64,000 bases of DNA from Aquabacter cavernae (GTDB lineage Bacteria; Pseudomonadota; Alphaproteobacteria; Rhizobiales; Xanthobacteraceae), in contig NZ_RWKV01000008.1 of NCBI RefSeq assembly GCF_003993795.1, positions 930,001-994,000 on the forward strand. Direction: 5' to 3'. The position numbers were made by a program, and so were the translations under genes. Every line of letters begins with the position of its first letter. Position 1 is the first letter of the stretch. A model generated the notes under the pieces. It saw only the letters and a list, made by a program, of their open reading frames with translations. It ran no database searches and was not told where the DNA came from. Shown here piece by piece: positions 53,863-61,406 of the stretch.

Positions 53863-54837
53863 TCACGGCAGAAGCAGGCTCGCGCCCGTCGTGACCCGGT
53901 TCTCCAGATCGCGATGAGCCTTCTGCACATCCTTCAGCGCATAGGTCTGGTGGATGGGGATCTTCACCGTGCCCTTCAGCACGACCTCGAACAGGTCGTT
54001 GGCGGTGGCCAGCAGGTCCTCGCGCGTGGAGATATGGGTGTTGAGCGTCGGGCGTGTCGCGTAGAGCGAGCCCTTCTGCGAGAGCAGCAGGAGGTTGAAA
54101 TCCTTGATGGCGCCGGACGCATTGCCGAACGACACCCACAGGCCGCGCGGCTTGAGGCAGTCGAGGGAGGCGGGATAGGTGTCCTGCCCCACCCCGTCAT
54201 AGACCACGTCGCACCCCTTGCCGCCGGTGATCTCCTTCACCCGCTGCACGAAATCCTCGGTGCGGTAGAGAATCACCTCGTCGCAGCCATGGCTGTAGGC
54301 AAGCTCGGCCTTCTGCTTGGAGCCTACCGTGCCGATCACCTTGGCACCCAGCGCGTGGCACCATTGGGAGAGGATGAGCCCGATGCCGCCGGCCGCCGCC
54401 TGGATGAGCACGGTATCGCCCGGCTTCACCTCGAATGTGCGCCGCACCAGATACTGCACCGTCATGCCCTTCAGCATCATGGCCGCTGCAGTGCGGTCGT
54501 CGATGGCGGCGGGCAGGTGGACCAGCCCGGAGGCGGGAATGTTCCGCGCCTCGCTGTAGGAGCCGATATAGGTGGCGTAGGCGACCCGGTCGCCCGCATG
54601 GAAGTCGTTCACATGTTCGCCAACGGCGGTGACGACACCCGCCCCCTCGTTTCCCGGCACGAACGGCAACACCGCGCTCTTGTAGAGCCCTGAACGGAAA
54701 TAGGTTTCCACGAAATTCAGGCCGATGGCGGTGTGCCGGATCTGAACCTCGCCGGGACCGGGCGGCGGCAGCGGCACGTCCTCATAGGTGAGAACCTCGG
54801 GGCCGCCATATTTGTGAACGCGGACCATTCCGACCAT
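53863..54837 (-). CDS. qor: NADPH:quinone oxidoreductase, zeta-crystallin type
   Basis: A 324-aa zinc-free medium-chain reductase that reduces quinones by one electron. It has HKYGGPEVLTYEDVPLPPPG, RHTAIGLNFVETYFRSGLY, VLIQAAAGGIGLILSQW (nucleotide-binding glycines) and KGCDVVYDGVGQDTY. I chose the ATG at 54837 because GGAG lies 6 bases upstream and the length fits the family; the longer frame adds unlikely residues. It is divergent from the cotransporter gene. Confidence 0.92.
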   Translation of the reverse strand: MVGMVRVHKYGGPEVLTYEDVPLPPPGPGEVQIRHTAIGLNFVETYFRSGLYKSAVLPFVPGNEGAGVVTAVGEHVNDFHAGDRVAYATYIGSYSEARNIPASGLVHLPAAIDDRTAAAMMLKGMTVQYLVRRTFEVKPGDTVLIQAAAGGIGLILSQWCHALGAKVIGTVGSKQKAELAYSHGCDEVILYRTEDFVQRVKEITGGKGCDVVYDGVGQDTYPASLDCLKPRGLWVSFGNASGAIKDFNLLLLSQKGSLYATRPTLNTHISTREDLLATANDLFEVVLKGTVKIPIHQTYALKDVQKAHRDLENRVTTGASLLLP

Positions 54838-54992
54838 TGCCGTCTCCATCCCGATGCCGTCGTCCGGCGTGGCGGCATGATAGGCGCACATCGGGGAGCG
54901 ACAAGCGAAAGAGAAGCGGCAGAGGCCTCTGGTGCACTGCAGCATTCTCGATTACGAGTCTTTCACTCGATCTCGCACGAGGGGACCGCAAT

Positions 54993-56639
54993 ATGTCCAT
55001 TGCGATCGGCCTTCTGGCTGGCCTGGGTTTCATCTTCATCGGCACGCAGTTCCTGACGGCCAACATGAAGCAGGTGGCTGGTCCCCGCTTCCACCGGATC
55101 GTCAGCAGCGCCACGGGACATCCCCTGAAGGCGATTCTCGCCGGCATCGGAGCCGGCGCCATCATCCAGAGCACCAATGCCGTCACGTTCATCGTGATCA
55201 GTCTGGTGAGCGCGGGCGCGGCCACGGTGCGCAGCGCCATGCCCATCGTCACCTGGTCCTATGCCGGATCCACGCTGCGCCTGCTGCTGGCGTCCATCGA
55301 CATGGATTCGGTGATTCTCGCTGGCGTCGGCGGGCTCGGCATCGCCTATCTGCTCGGCTATGACCGGGAGGCGAAGTATCGCAACCTCGTCGCCGCCGTG
55401 CTGGGGCTGGTCCTGCTGCTTTACGGCGTGCAGATGATGGTGCGGGTGTGCGAGCCGCTGCGCGAATCCGAGTCTTTGCGCGCCATCCTCGCCTTTGCCG
55501 ACAAATTCTACCTCTGGGGCTTCATCGCGGGGACGGCCCTGGCCGCGATCATCCAGGGCCAGACCGTCTCCGTCATCGCCGTCGCCCTCGTGACAGGCGG
55601 CGTGCTGGCGCTGGATCAGGCCATCCTCATCGTGGTGGGCGCCAATCTCGGCTCGGGCCTCATGACGGTGGCGCAGGGCGCGGGCCTCGGCGGCACGGCG
55701 CGCCAGCTCAACCTCTACCAATTGGTGCTGAAGCTGATCGGCGTCGCCGTGATGCTGCCGCTGCTGATGATCGAGCATTTCCTCCATGTGCCGCTGATCC
55801 AGGCGGGCGTGGTGGCGCTCACCGGCGATCCGGGCTTCCAGGTGACGGCCGTGCACTGGATGTTCCAGATCGTATCGGCGGTGGTGGCGTCTCTGCTGAG
55901 CGCGCCACTGTTCGCGCTGATCGAGCGCATCAGCCCGGCCAGCCTTCAGGAATCCCTGGCCAAGCCGGAATTCATCACCAGCGGCAAGAATGTGGACATG
56001 CAGGCGGCTGCGCTCCTCGTGGAGCAGGAGCAGCTGCGCGTGCTGCGGCGCCTGCCCTTGTTCCTGAGGCGCTTCCGGGAGGATCCGGACGGCATCGAAC
56101 TCACCGAGGAACCGGCGGCGACAAAGGCGTCCCGCATGGTGTTGCGCGACAGCAGCTTGGAACTCCTCGTCACCATCCAGACCTTCCTCAAGCAGCAGAT
56201 GGAGACACCCGCAGGCCCCCGCGAGATGGACAGCATGCTTCATCTGTGGACCTGCAATCAGTTGCTCACCTCGCTCATCACCACCCTGCCATCCCTGGCG
56301 GAGCGGATGGACGACCTGGGCGGCCAGGAGGAAGTGGCGGCGTTCCTGAAGCGGCTCGCCGAATCCACCTGCGCCCTCATGGAGACCGTCTCGGACGAAC
56401 TGAACGATTGGGGCGAGGAAAGCCCCGATATGCTCGCCGTTCTCACCGCCGACCGCTCCTCCCTCATGCGCAAGACGCGCGACGATTTCATCGTGCGCAT
56501 GCCCGGCCTGTCGGTGGCGGACCTTCGGATCCTATGGGGCGTGACGCACCAGTTCGAGCAAAGCGTGTGGCTGCTGAACCGCTTCGCCACCACCTTTGTC
56601 GGCGTCATCCTGTCGCCTCGGCATTCTTCCCTCTCGTGA
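54993..56639 (+). CDS. Na+/Pi-cotransporter-family protein with PhoU-like tail
   Basis: A 548-aa membrane protein with the inverted repeat of the Na/Pi cotransporter (NptA) family in residues about 1-320 and a cytoplasmic helical PhoU-like region in about 345-530. The two repeat motifs, normally QSSSAT-like, read IIQSTNAVTFIVISLV and IIQGQTVSVIAVALV. Each keeps the Gln but not the serine row, so the transported ion may differ. GAGGGGACCGCAAT precedes the ATG. Confidence 0.85.
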   Translation: MSIAIGLLAGLGFIFIGTQFLTANMKQVAGPRFHRIVSSATGHPLKAILAGIGAGAIIQSTNAVTFIVISLVSAGAATVRSAMPIVTWSYAGSTLRLLLASIDMDSVILAGVGGLGIAYLLGYDREAKYRNLVAAVLGLVLLLYGVQMMVRVCEPLRESESLRAILAFADKFYLWGFIAGTALAAIIQGQTVSVIAVALVTGGVLALDQAILIVVGANLGSGLMTVAQGAGLGGTARQLNLYQLVLKLIGVAVMLPLLMIEHFLHVPLIQAGVVALTGDPGFQVTAVHWMFQIVSAVVASLLSAPLFALIERISPASLQESLAKPEFITSGKNVDMQAAALLVEQEQLRVLRRLPLFLRRFREDPDGIELTEEPAATKASRMVLRDSSLELLVTIQTFLKQQMETPAGPREMDSMLHLWTCNQLLTSLITTLPSLAERMDDLGGQEEVAAFLKRLAESTCALMETVSDELNDWGEESPDMLAVLTADRSSLMRKTRDDFIVRMPGLSVADLRILWGVTHQFEQSVWLLNRFATTFVGVILSPRHSSLS

Positions 56640-56730
56640 GCCGGCATCGCGCGCCGTATGGTGGCGCGAGAGACGAGAGCACTTCAGCTTTTCATGGAAA
56701 CGCTGAAACGCTCACTCTCTTTGTCTTTAT

Positions 56731-56774
56731 GCGTTTCCTTCACGCGAACCGCTTCACACTTCGCTCGGAAACGC
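56731..56774. repeat. palindromic intergenic element
   Basis: GCGTTTCC (56731-56738) pairs with GGAAACGC (56767-56774), and inside them GCGAA (56744-56748) pairs with TTCGC (56760-56764). The form resembles palindromic units I know from intergenic DNA of Hyphomicrobiales, and it lies just before the ribosome-binding site of the next gene. Confidence 0.6.
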
Positions 56775-56790
56775 TCCAAGGGAGGCTCGC

Positions 56791-57969
56791 ATGAGCACAG
56801 CCGACGCCATCGATGTGGTCGTGGTGGGCGCAGGCCCGGCCGGGCTCGCGGCCGCGATCGCCTTTGCGCGAAAGGGCATCGCGACGGCGCTGGTCACGGG
56901 GCCGACCCGCGCGGCCGACCATCGCACCACCGCCCTCATGGAAGGCTCCGTGCGGGTGTTGGACGAGATCGGCGTGTGGGAACGCCTCGCCCCCCACACC
57001 ACCCCGCTCCGGGACCTGCGCATCGTGGACGCCACCCGCCGCCTCGTGCGCGCGCCGGAAGTGCTGTTCCGGGCGCGCGAGATCGGCCTCGAAGCCTTCG
57101 GCTACAATATCGAGAACGACGCCCTGCGCCGGGAATTGCAGGCGGTGGCCGACGCGACCGAGGGGCTGGAGATCGTGCGCGCTTCCGCCATCGGGCATGA
57201 GGCGGACGCGGAGCGCATCCATGTGGCGCTTGATGACGGGCGCACGCTCTCAGCCCGCCTCTGCGTGGCGGCGGACGGGCGCCAGTCCCGCATGCGGCAG
57301 GCCGCCGGCATCCGGGTGCGCACCCGCGCCTATCCCCAGGTGGCCCTCACCTTCACCGTACGGCACACGCGCCCGCACGAGGAAATCTCCACCGAATTCC
57401 ACACCGAATCCGGCCCCTTCACCCTCGTGCCCCTGCCCGGCGAGCGTTCCTCCATCGTGTGCGTTGTGAATGAGCGCGACGCGGTGCGGCTGATCGGCCT
57501 TGAAGGCGAGGCCCTGGCCCGCGAACTGGAGCGACGCGCCTTCTCCCTGCTGGGTGCCTTCCAGGTGGACGAAGGGCGCGGCGCCTTCCCCCTCGCCTCC
57601 GAAGTGGCCGAGCAGCTTGTGGCGCCCCGCCTGGCACTCATGGCGGAAGCCGCCCATGTGATGCCGCCCATCGGCGCCCAGGGGCTCAATCTGGGCCTGC
57701 GCGATGTGTCGGCCCTGCTGGAGAGCGTGGAAACGGCCACAGCGCGGGGCGGCGATCCGGGTGAGGAAAGCGTGCTGGAGGGGTACGAGTCGCACCGCCG
57801 CCGGGACATCGATTCCCGCATGGCAGCCGTGGACCTGCTGAACCGCTCGCTCCTGTCGGACCTCGTGCCCATGCAGGGCCTGCGCGGGCTCGGCCTGTAC
57901 ATGATGCAGAAGGTCGGCCCGTTCCGGCGCGGCCTCATGCGGCTCGGCGCGGGCCTCAACGCGGCCTGA
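56791..57969 (+). CDS. FAD-dependent hydroxylase, UbiH/UbiF/Coq6 family
   Basis: A 392-aa class A flavin monooxygenase, probably acting in ubiquinone ring hydroxylation. It has the dinucleotide motif VVVGAGPAGLAAAIAFAR, the DG motif CVAADGRQSRMRQAAGI and a C-terminal flavin motif LMAEAAHVMPPIGAQGLNLG. In the last, the usual GDAAH reads AEAAH, so the Asp that touches FAD ribose is replaced by Glu. GGGAGGCTCGC precedes the ATG. Which ring carbon it hydroxylates cannot be told. Confidence 0.9.
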   Translation: MSTADAIDVVVVGAGPAGLAAAIAFARKGIATALVTGPTRAADHRTTALMEGSVRVLDEIGVWERLAPHTTPLRDLRIVDATRRLVRAPEVLFRAREIGLEAFGYNIENDALRRELQAVADATEGLEIVRASAIGHEADAERIHVALDDGRTLSARLCVAADGRQSRMRQAAGIRVRTRAYPQVALTFTVRHTRPHEEISTEFHTESGPFTLVPLPGERSSIVCVVNERDAVRLIGLEGEALARELERRAFSLLGAFQVDEGRGAFPLASEVAEQLVAPRLALMAEAAHVMPPIGAQGLNLGLRDVSALLESVETATARGGDPGEESVLEGYESHRRRDIDSRMAAVDLLNRSLLSDLVPMQGLRGLGLYMMQKVGPFRRGLMRLGAGLNAA

Positions 57970-58011
57970 GTCGGATCCGCGTTGGGATAAAGTCTGTAAC
58001 GCTCTCGACGC

Positions 58012-58971
58012 TCACCAGAGCCCGCCCAGCGGCAGAAGATGCTGCTGGAGCAGATAGAGCACGCCGGTGACGGTCGCCACGGAGGCGAGCGTGCCCAGGA
58101 GCACGGCGGCGGACGCCTGCTCCAGATAGACATTGTACTGCCGCGCCAGCACGAAGCAGTTCAGCGCGGGCGGCAGGGACGCCATCAGAACCCCGGTTTC
58201 CACCCAGCTGCGCGACACGCTCGCGAACGTGGTCAGGGAGATGAGCGCGATCACCGGGTGCGCCACCAGCTTGATGGCGAGCAGCGGGAACAGCTCCGTG
58301 GGCACCTTGCCCAGCGGGCGCAGCGCCACCGTCACCCCCAGCGTGAACAGGGCGCAGGGCGCTGCCGCGTTCTTCAGGAAATCCAGCATGCGCTCCACCG
58401 CCCCCGGCGCGCGGAATTCCGCCCATGCGGCCAGCACGCCCAGCAGCGTGGCGATGTTGAACGGGTGGGTCAGCACGCGCTTCACCACCAGCAGCAGCGT
58501 GGTGCCCAGCGATCCCTGCCCGCCGCGCACCGCCACCAGCAGCGGCACCAGCGTGAAGAAGAACATGCTGTCGCAGGCGAAGATCAGCGCGGCGGGCGTC
58601 GCCGCCTCCTGGCCCAGCGCGGCCAGCGTCAGGCCCGGGCCCATATAGCCCACATTGGCATAGGCCCCGACCGTGGTGGCGATGGCCGATTCGGCCAGAT
58701 TCCCCCGCCGCAGCCTCAGGCTGACCCCGAAGGCCAGCGCGGCGGTGAATGAGGTGGAGATGACGACCGCCAGGATGAAGCCGGGATTGACCAGTTCCTG
58801 GAACGGGGTCTCCGCCACGATCCGGTAGAACAAAGCCGGCAGCGCCAGATAGATGATGAAGAAGGACAGCCAGGCGAGCCCTTCCTCCGGCAGGCGCACG
58901 AAGCGCCCGCAGCCATAGCCGAGGAAGATCAGGCCGAAGAAGGGAAAGGCGAGGCCAATAAGATCGGACAT
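58012..58971 (-). CDS. AEC-family (auxin-efflux-carrier-like) transporter
   Basis: A 319-aa membrane protein with ten predicted helices in two halves. Typical stretches are FPFFGLIFLGYGCGRF, YANVGYMGPGLTLAALG and the second-half LPPALNCFVLARQYNVY with the conserved Asn. Bacterial members move organic acids such as malate; the substrate here is unknown. It converges on the flavin hydroxylase gene with 42 bases between. Confidence 0.9.
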   Translation of the reverse strand: MSDLIGLAFPFFGLIFLGYGCGRFVRLPEEGLAWLSFFIIYLALPALFYRIVAETPFQELVNPGFILAVVISTSFTAALAFGVSLRLRRGNLAESAIATTVGAYANVGYMGPGLTLAALGQEAATPAALIFACDSMFFFTLVPLLVAVRGGQGSLGTTLLLVVKRVLTHPFNIATLLGVLAAWAEFRAPGAVERMLDFLKNAAAPCALFTLGVTVALRPLGKVPTELFPLLAIKLVAHPVIALISLTTFASVSRSWVETGVLMASLPPALNCFVLARQYNVYLEQASAAVLLGTLASVATVTGVLYLLQQHLLPLGGLW

Positions 58972-59181
58972 GAGGCGGGGCGCGTGGCTTTCGTCGTTGC
59001 GGAACCTTTAGGGCCTGCCGATACGGTGAGGAAGTGGCCCCCGCGAAGGCGCCTGGCCCACGTCATGCACAGAGCGGGACGCTTCCGCGCAGCGACCCCC
59101 TTGAATCCCATTCCTCATCAGCGTAGGTTCCGCGCCTCGCCAAGGCCTATCGGTCCTGGCGTCCCCGCATTGCGGGCCTTT

Positions 59182-59258
59182 GCAGCTGTAGCTCAGTTGG
59201 TTAGAGCGCCGGTCTGTGGAACCGGAGGTCGGTGGTTCGAGCCCACCCAGCTGTACCA
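59182..59258 (+). tRNA. tRNA-His (anticodon GTG)
   Basis: A 77-base cloverleaf with encoded CCA. The anticodon stem is CCGGT/ACCGG around loop CTGTGGA, giving anticodon GTG. The T stem is GGTGG/CCACC with loop TTCGAGC, and D-loop sequence AGTTGGTTA is present. The acceptor stem is GCAGCTG/CAGCTGT with a terminal G-U pair, and the discriminator is A73. The base before position 1 is T, so no G-1 is encoded. A T-tract follows the CCA and may end transcription. Confidence 0.97.
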
Positions 59259-59515
59259 CCACTTTTTCATTAGAATTCAACGCGCCAAATGCGATACGCA
59301 CTATGGTCGCACGCCTCGCCGGCCGTGCCTGGGCTTGCGGCGGATCGGTGCGTTTTCAGCGCGTCTTCACCACCTGCCGGCAATTTCATGCGACACGGAT
59401 CCTTCACGAAAGCGGTGGATCGTTCATGCTGGGCGCGGGCAAGCCTCGAATCTGCTGGCATCCAGCTTTCGGCCGGCGTCGGGTGGATCTGGAGTGGCGC
59501 CCAAGGAGAAATACG
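59259..59515. other. 257-base spacer after tRNA-His
   Basis: Apart from the T-tract just after the tRNA, I see no gene, strong hairpin or clear promoter. The single open frame through it only becomes convincing at the ribosome-binding site before 59516. Confidence 0.5.
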
Positions 59516-59728
59516 ATGATCGACCATAAGGCGCGCGCGGAAGCCGCCTTCTCTGGCCAGAAACCCACCGCAACGCCCTCGTCCGTCGAGCAGGCCGCCG
59601 ATGCCGCGCAAGCCAAGATCGCCCGCCTCAAGGCCCTGCGAGAGGCGCGTGAAAAGGCTGAGGCGGACAGGATGGAAATCGCCCGCCAAAAGGCGCGGCG
59701 TGCGCGGGAGGAACGCAACAGGGGATAG
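59516..59728 (+). CDS. small basic coiled-coil protein, function unknown
   Basis: A 70-aa soluble protein starting MIDHKARAEAAFSGQK. From about residue 22 it is an Ala/Lys/Arg/Glu-rich helix (AQAKIARLKALREAREKAE, then RQKARRAREERNRG) that should form a coiled coil. CCAAGGAGAAATACG gives a strong ribosome-binding site. It lies between tRNA-His and a copy of the tRNA 3' part. Confidence 0.7.
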   Translation: MIDHKARAEAAFSGQKPTATPSSVEQAADAAQAKIARLKALREAREKAEADRMEIARQKARRAREERNRG

Positions 59729-59782
59729 GCTGGACGCAGCCGTCCCATGGAGGTGAATACCGAAATGCCCCCCAGGTCGGCT

Positions 59783-59798
59783 GGAGGTCGGTGGTTCG
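59783..59798 (+). repeat. 16-base copy of the tRNA-His 3' half
   Basis: GGAGGTCGGTGGTTCG is identical to tRNA-His bases 59224-59239 (variable loop, T stem and start of T loop). After it the match becomes broken, though GCTGT also recurs. The rest of the tRNA is absent. It may be a gene remnant or the far end of an integration event at the tRNA. Confidence 0.6.
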
Positions 59799-59928
59799 CG
59801 CGCCCGGGCTGTCCCTTCCCCGTCCGCGCCCCGCTTTCCAACTGCGTCGGTGCGCGTCTGTCCGGTCCGGTCGCTTCACCCTCGCCGGATCAGGTTCTAA
59901 TGTCCTCCCGCATCCTCGGGAGACCCGC

Positions 59929-61020
59929 TTGTCCCAAGCCATCGGCACCCACGCCCCCGCGCCCCCCGTCTCGCTCGGTGATTACGAGCGCCACGCCGCC
60001 ACCCTCATGAGCCCCATGGCTCTGGCCTATGTGAATGGCGGCGCGGGTGACGAGATCACGCTCAGTGAGAATCGTGCGGCGTTCGATCGGCTGCGCCTGA
60101 CGAGCCGCGTGCTGCGGGACATGGGCGGTGCCAGCACGGCCCTGCGGCTGCTGGGCGTCGAGCTGGACCATCCCATCCTCCTGGCGCCCGTCGCCTATCA
60201 CAAGCTGGTCCACCCGGAGGGCGAGATCGCCACCGCCCAGGGGGCCGGGGCGGCGCGCGCGGGGCTGGTGGTGAGCACCCAGGCGAGCACCCGCCTGGAG
60301 GACATCGCGGCAGCCGCCACCGCTCCCCTCTTCTTCCAACTCTATGTGCAGCCGGACCGGGACTTCACCCGCGACCTCATCGCCCGTGCACGCGCCGCCG
60401 GATACAAGGCGCTGATGGTGACGGTGGATGCGCCCGCCAGCCTGCGCAATCGCGAGCAGCGCGTGGGCTTCCGGCTGCCGGCCGGCGTGTCGCCCGTCAA
60501 TCTCGCAGGGATGGCCCCGCGGCCGGCGGCCACGGGCGCGGTGGGGCAGAGCCCGCTCTTCTCCGGCTTCCTGTCGGGCAGCGCCACCTGGGCCGACATT
60601 GCCTGGCTGCGGGAACTCACCGACATGCCCCTTGTGCTGAAGGGCATCCTCTCCCCCGCCGATGCGCGCGAGGCGCTCGCCCATGGGGTGGACGGCATGG
60701 TGGTGTCCAACCATGGGGGCCGGGTGCTGGACACGCTCCCCTCCACCATCGAGGCCCTGCCCCGCGTGGCGGAGGCCGTGGGTGGCGCGGTGCCCCTTCT
60801 GCTGGACGGCGGCGTGCGGCGCGGCACGGATATCGTGAAGGCCATAGCCCTCGGCGCCAGCGCGGTCATGATCGGCCGCCCCTACATCCATGCTTTGTGC
60901 GCGGCCGGCGCGGCCGGGGTGGCCCATGCGGTCCACCTGTTGCGGGCGGAGCTGGAAGTGGCCATGGCCCTGACCGGCAGCGCCCGCATTGAGGACATCG
61001 ACGCCACCGTGCTGTGGTGA
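59929..61020 (+). CDS. FMN-dependent alpha-hydroxyacid oxidase/dehydrogenase
   Basis: A 363-aa TIM-barrel flavoprotein of the lactate/glycolate/mandelate oxidase family. It has LAYVNGGAGDEITLSENRAA (N-terminal substrate Tyr), KALMVTVDAPASLRNR, the catalytic His-Arg in VSNHGGRVLDTLPST, and the phosphate site LLDGGVRRGTDIVKAIALG. No membrane segment is seen, so it acts in the cytoplasm. The start is a TTG at 59929 behind GGGAG; the longest frame begins at a GTG in sequence without coding character. Confidence 0.9.
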   Translation: MSQAIGTHAPAPPVSLGDYERHAATLMSPMALAYVNGGAGDEITLSENRAAFDRLRLTSRVLRDMGGASTALRLLGVELDHPILLAPVAYHKLVHPEGEIATAQGAGAARAGLVVSTQASTRLEDIAAAATAPLFFQLYVQPDRDFTRDLIARARAAGYKALMVTVDAPASLRNREQRVGFRLPAGVSPVNLAGMAPRPAATGAVGQSPLFSGFLSGSATWADIAWLRELTDMPLVLKGILSPADAREALAHGVDGMVVSNHGGRVLDTLPSTIEALPRVAEAVGGAVPLLLDGGVRRGTDIVKAIALGASAVMIGRPYIHALCAAGAAGVAHAVHLLRAELEVAMALTGSARIEDIDATVLW

Positions 61021-61076
61021 GACGCGGGAACCGTTCCGCCTACGCTTGCGTTATCTCGGCAAACGGAGACTTCACC

Positions 61077-61223
61077 ATGCCGAAAGCCGTGCTTTACGCC
61101 GTCATCGCCGTCCTTCTCGTGGGCGGAGGCGTCTATGCCTACCAGCAGCACGAGAAGGAAAAGGACACGCTCCAGATTGAAATCGGCCCGAAGGGCTTGA
61201 AGGTGGACCCGCCCGCCCGCTGA
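61077..61223 (+). CDS. small single-helix membrane protein
   Basis: A 48-aa protein, MPKAVLYAVIAVLLVGGGVY, with one membrane helix at about residues 4-21. A charged tail contains YQQHEKEKDTLQIEIGPKG. AACGGAGACTTCACC gives a good ribosome-binding site. Function unknown. A terminator follows within 50 bases. Confidence 0.68.
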   Translation: MPKAVLYAVIAVLLVGGGVYAYQQHEKEKDTLQIEIGPKGLKVDPPAR

Positions 61224-61271
61224 CACGGCCGGAGCGGAAGCCTCTGATTTCGTTCGCTGTATGGAAAACCT

Positions 61272-61303
61272 AAACGCCTCTACCTTCGGTGGAGGCGTTT
61301 TTT
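61272..61303 (+). terminator. Rho-independent terminator
   Basis: AACGCCTCTACC pairs with GGTGGAGGCGTT (12 bp with one G-T pair, 61273-61299) around loop TTC, followed by a run of T. It ends the transcript of the hydroxyacid oxidase and the 48-residue protein. Confidence 0.92.
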
Positions 61304-61406
61304 CTTGCGCTCATTCCATCGGAAATGGACCTATTAGCCCGCAAACATTCATATGAGTGTCAACAATCGGGAACAGGTGTGCGCCTTTATTTGACCGGAT
61401 CTCATC

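Noticed and set aside
59783-59860. a second complete tRNA gene
   Set aside because: Only 16 bases match; no acceptor or anticodon stem can be formed.
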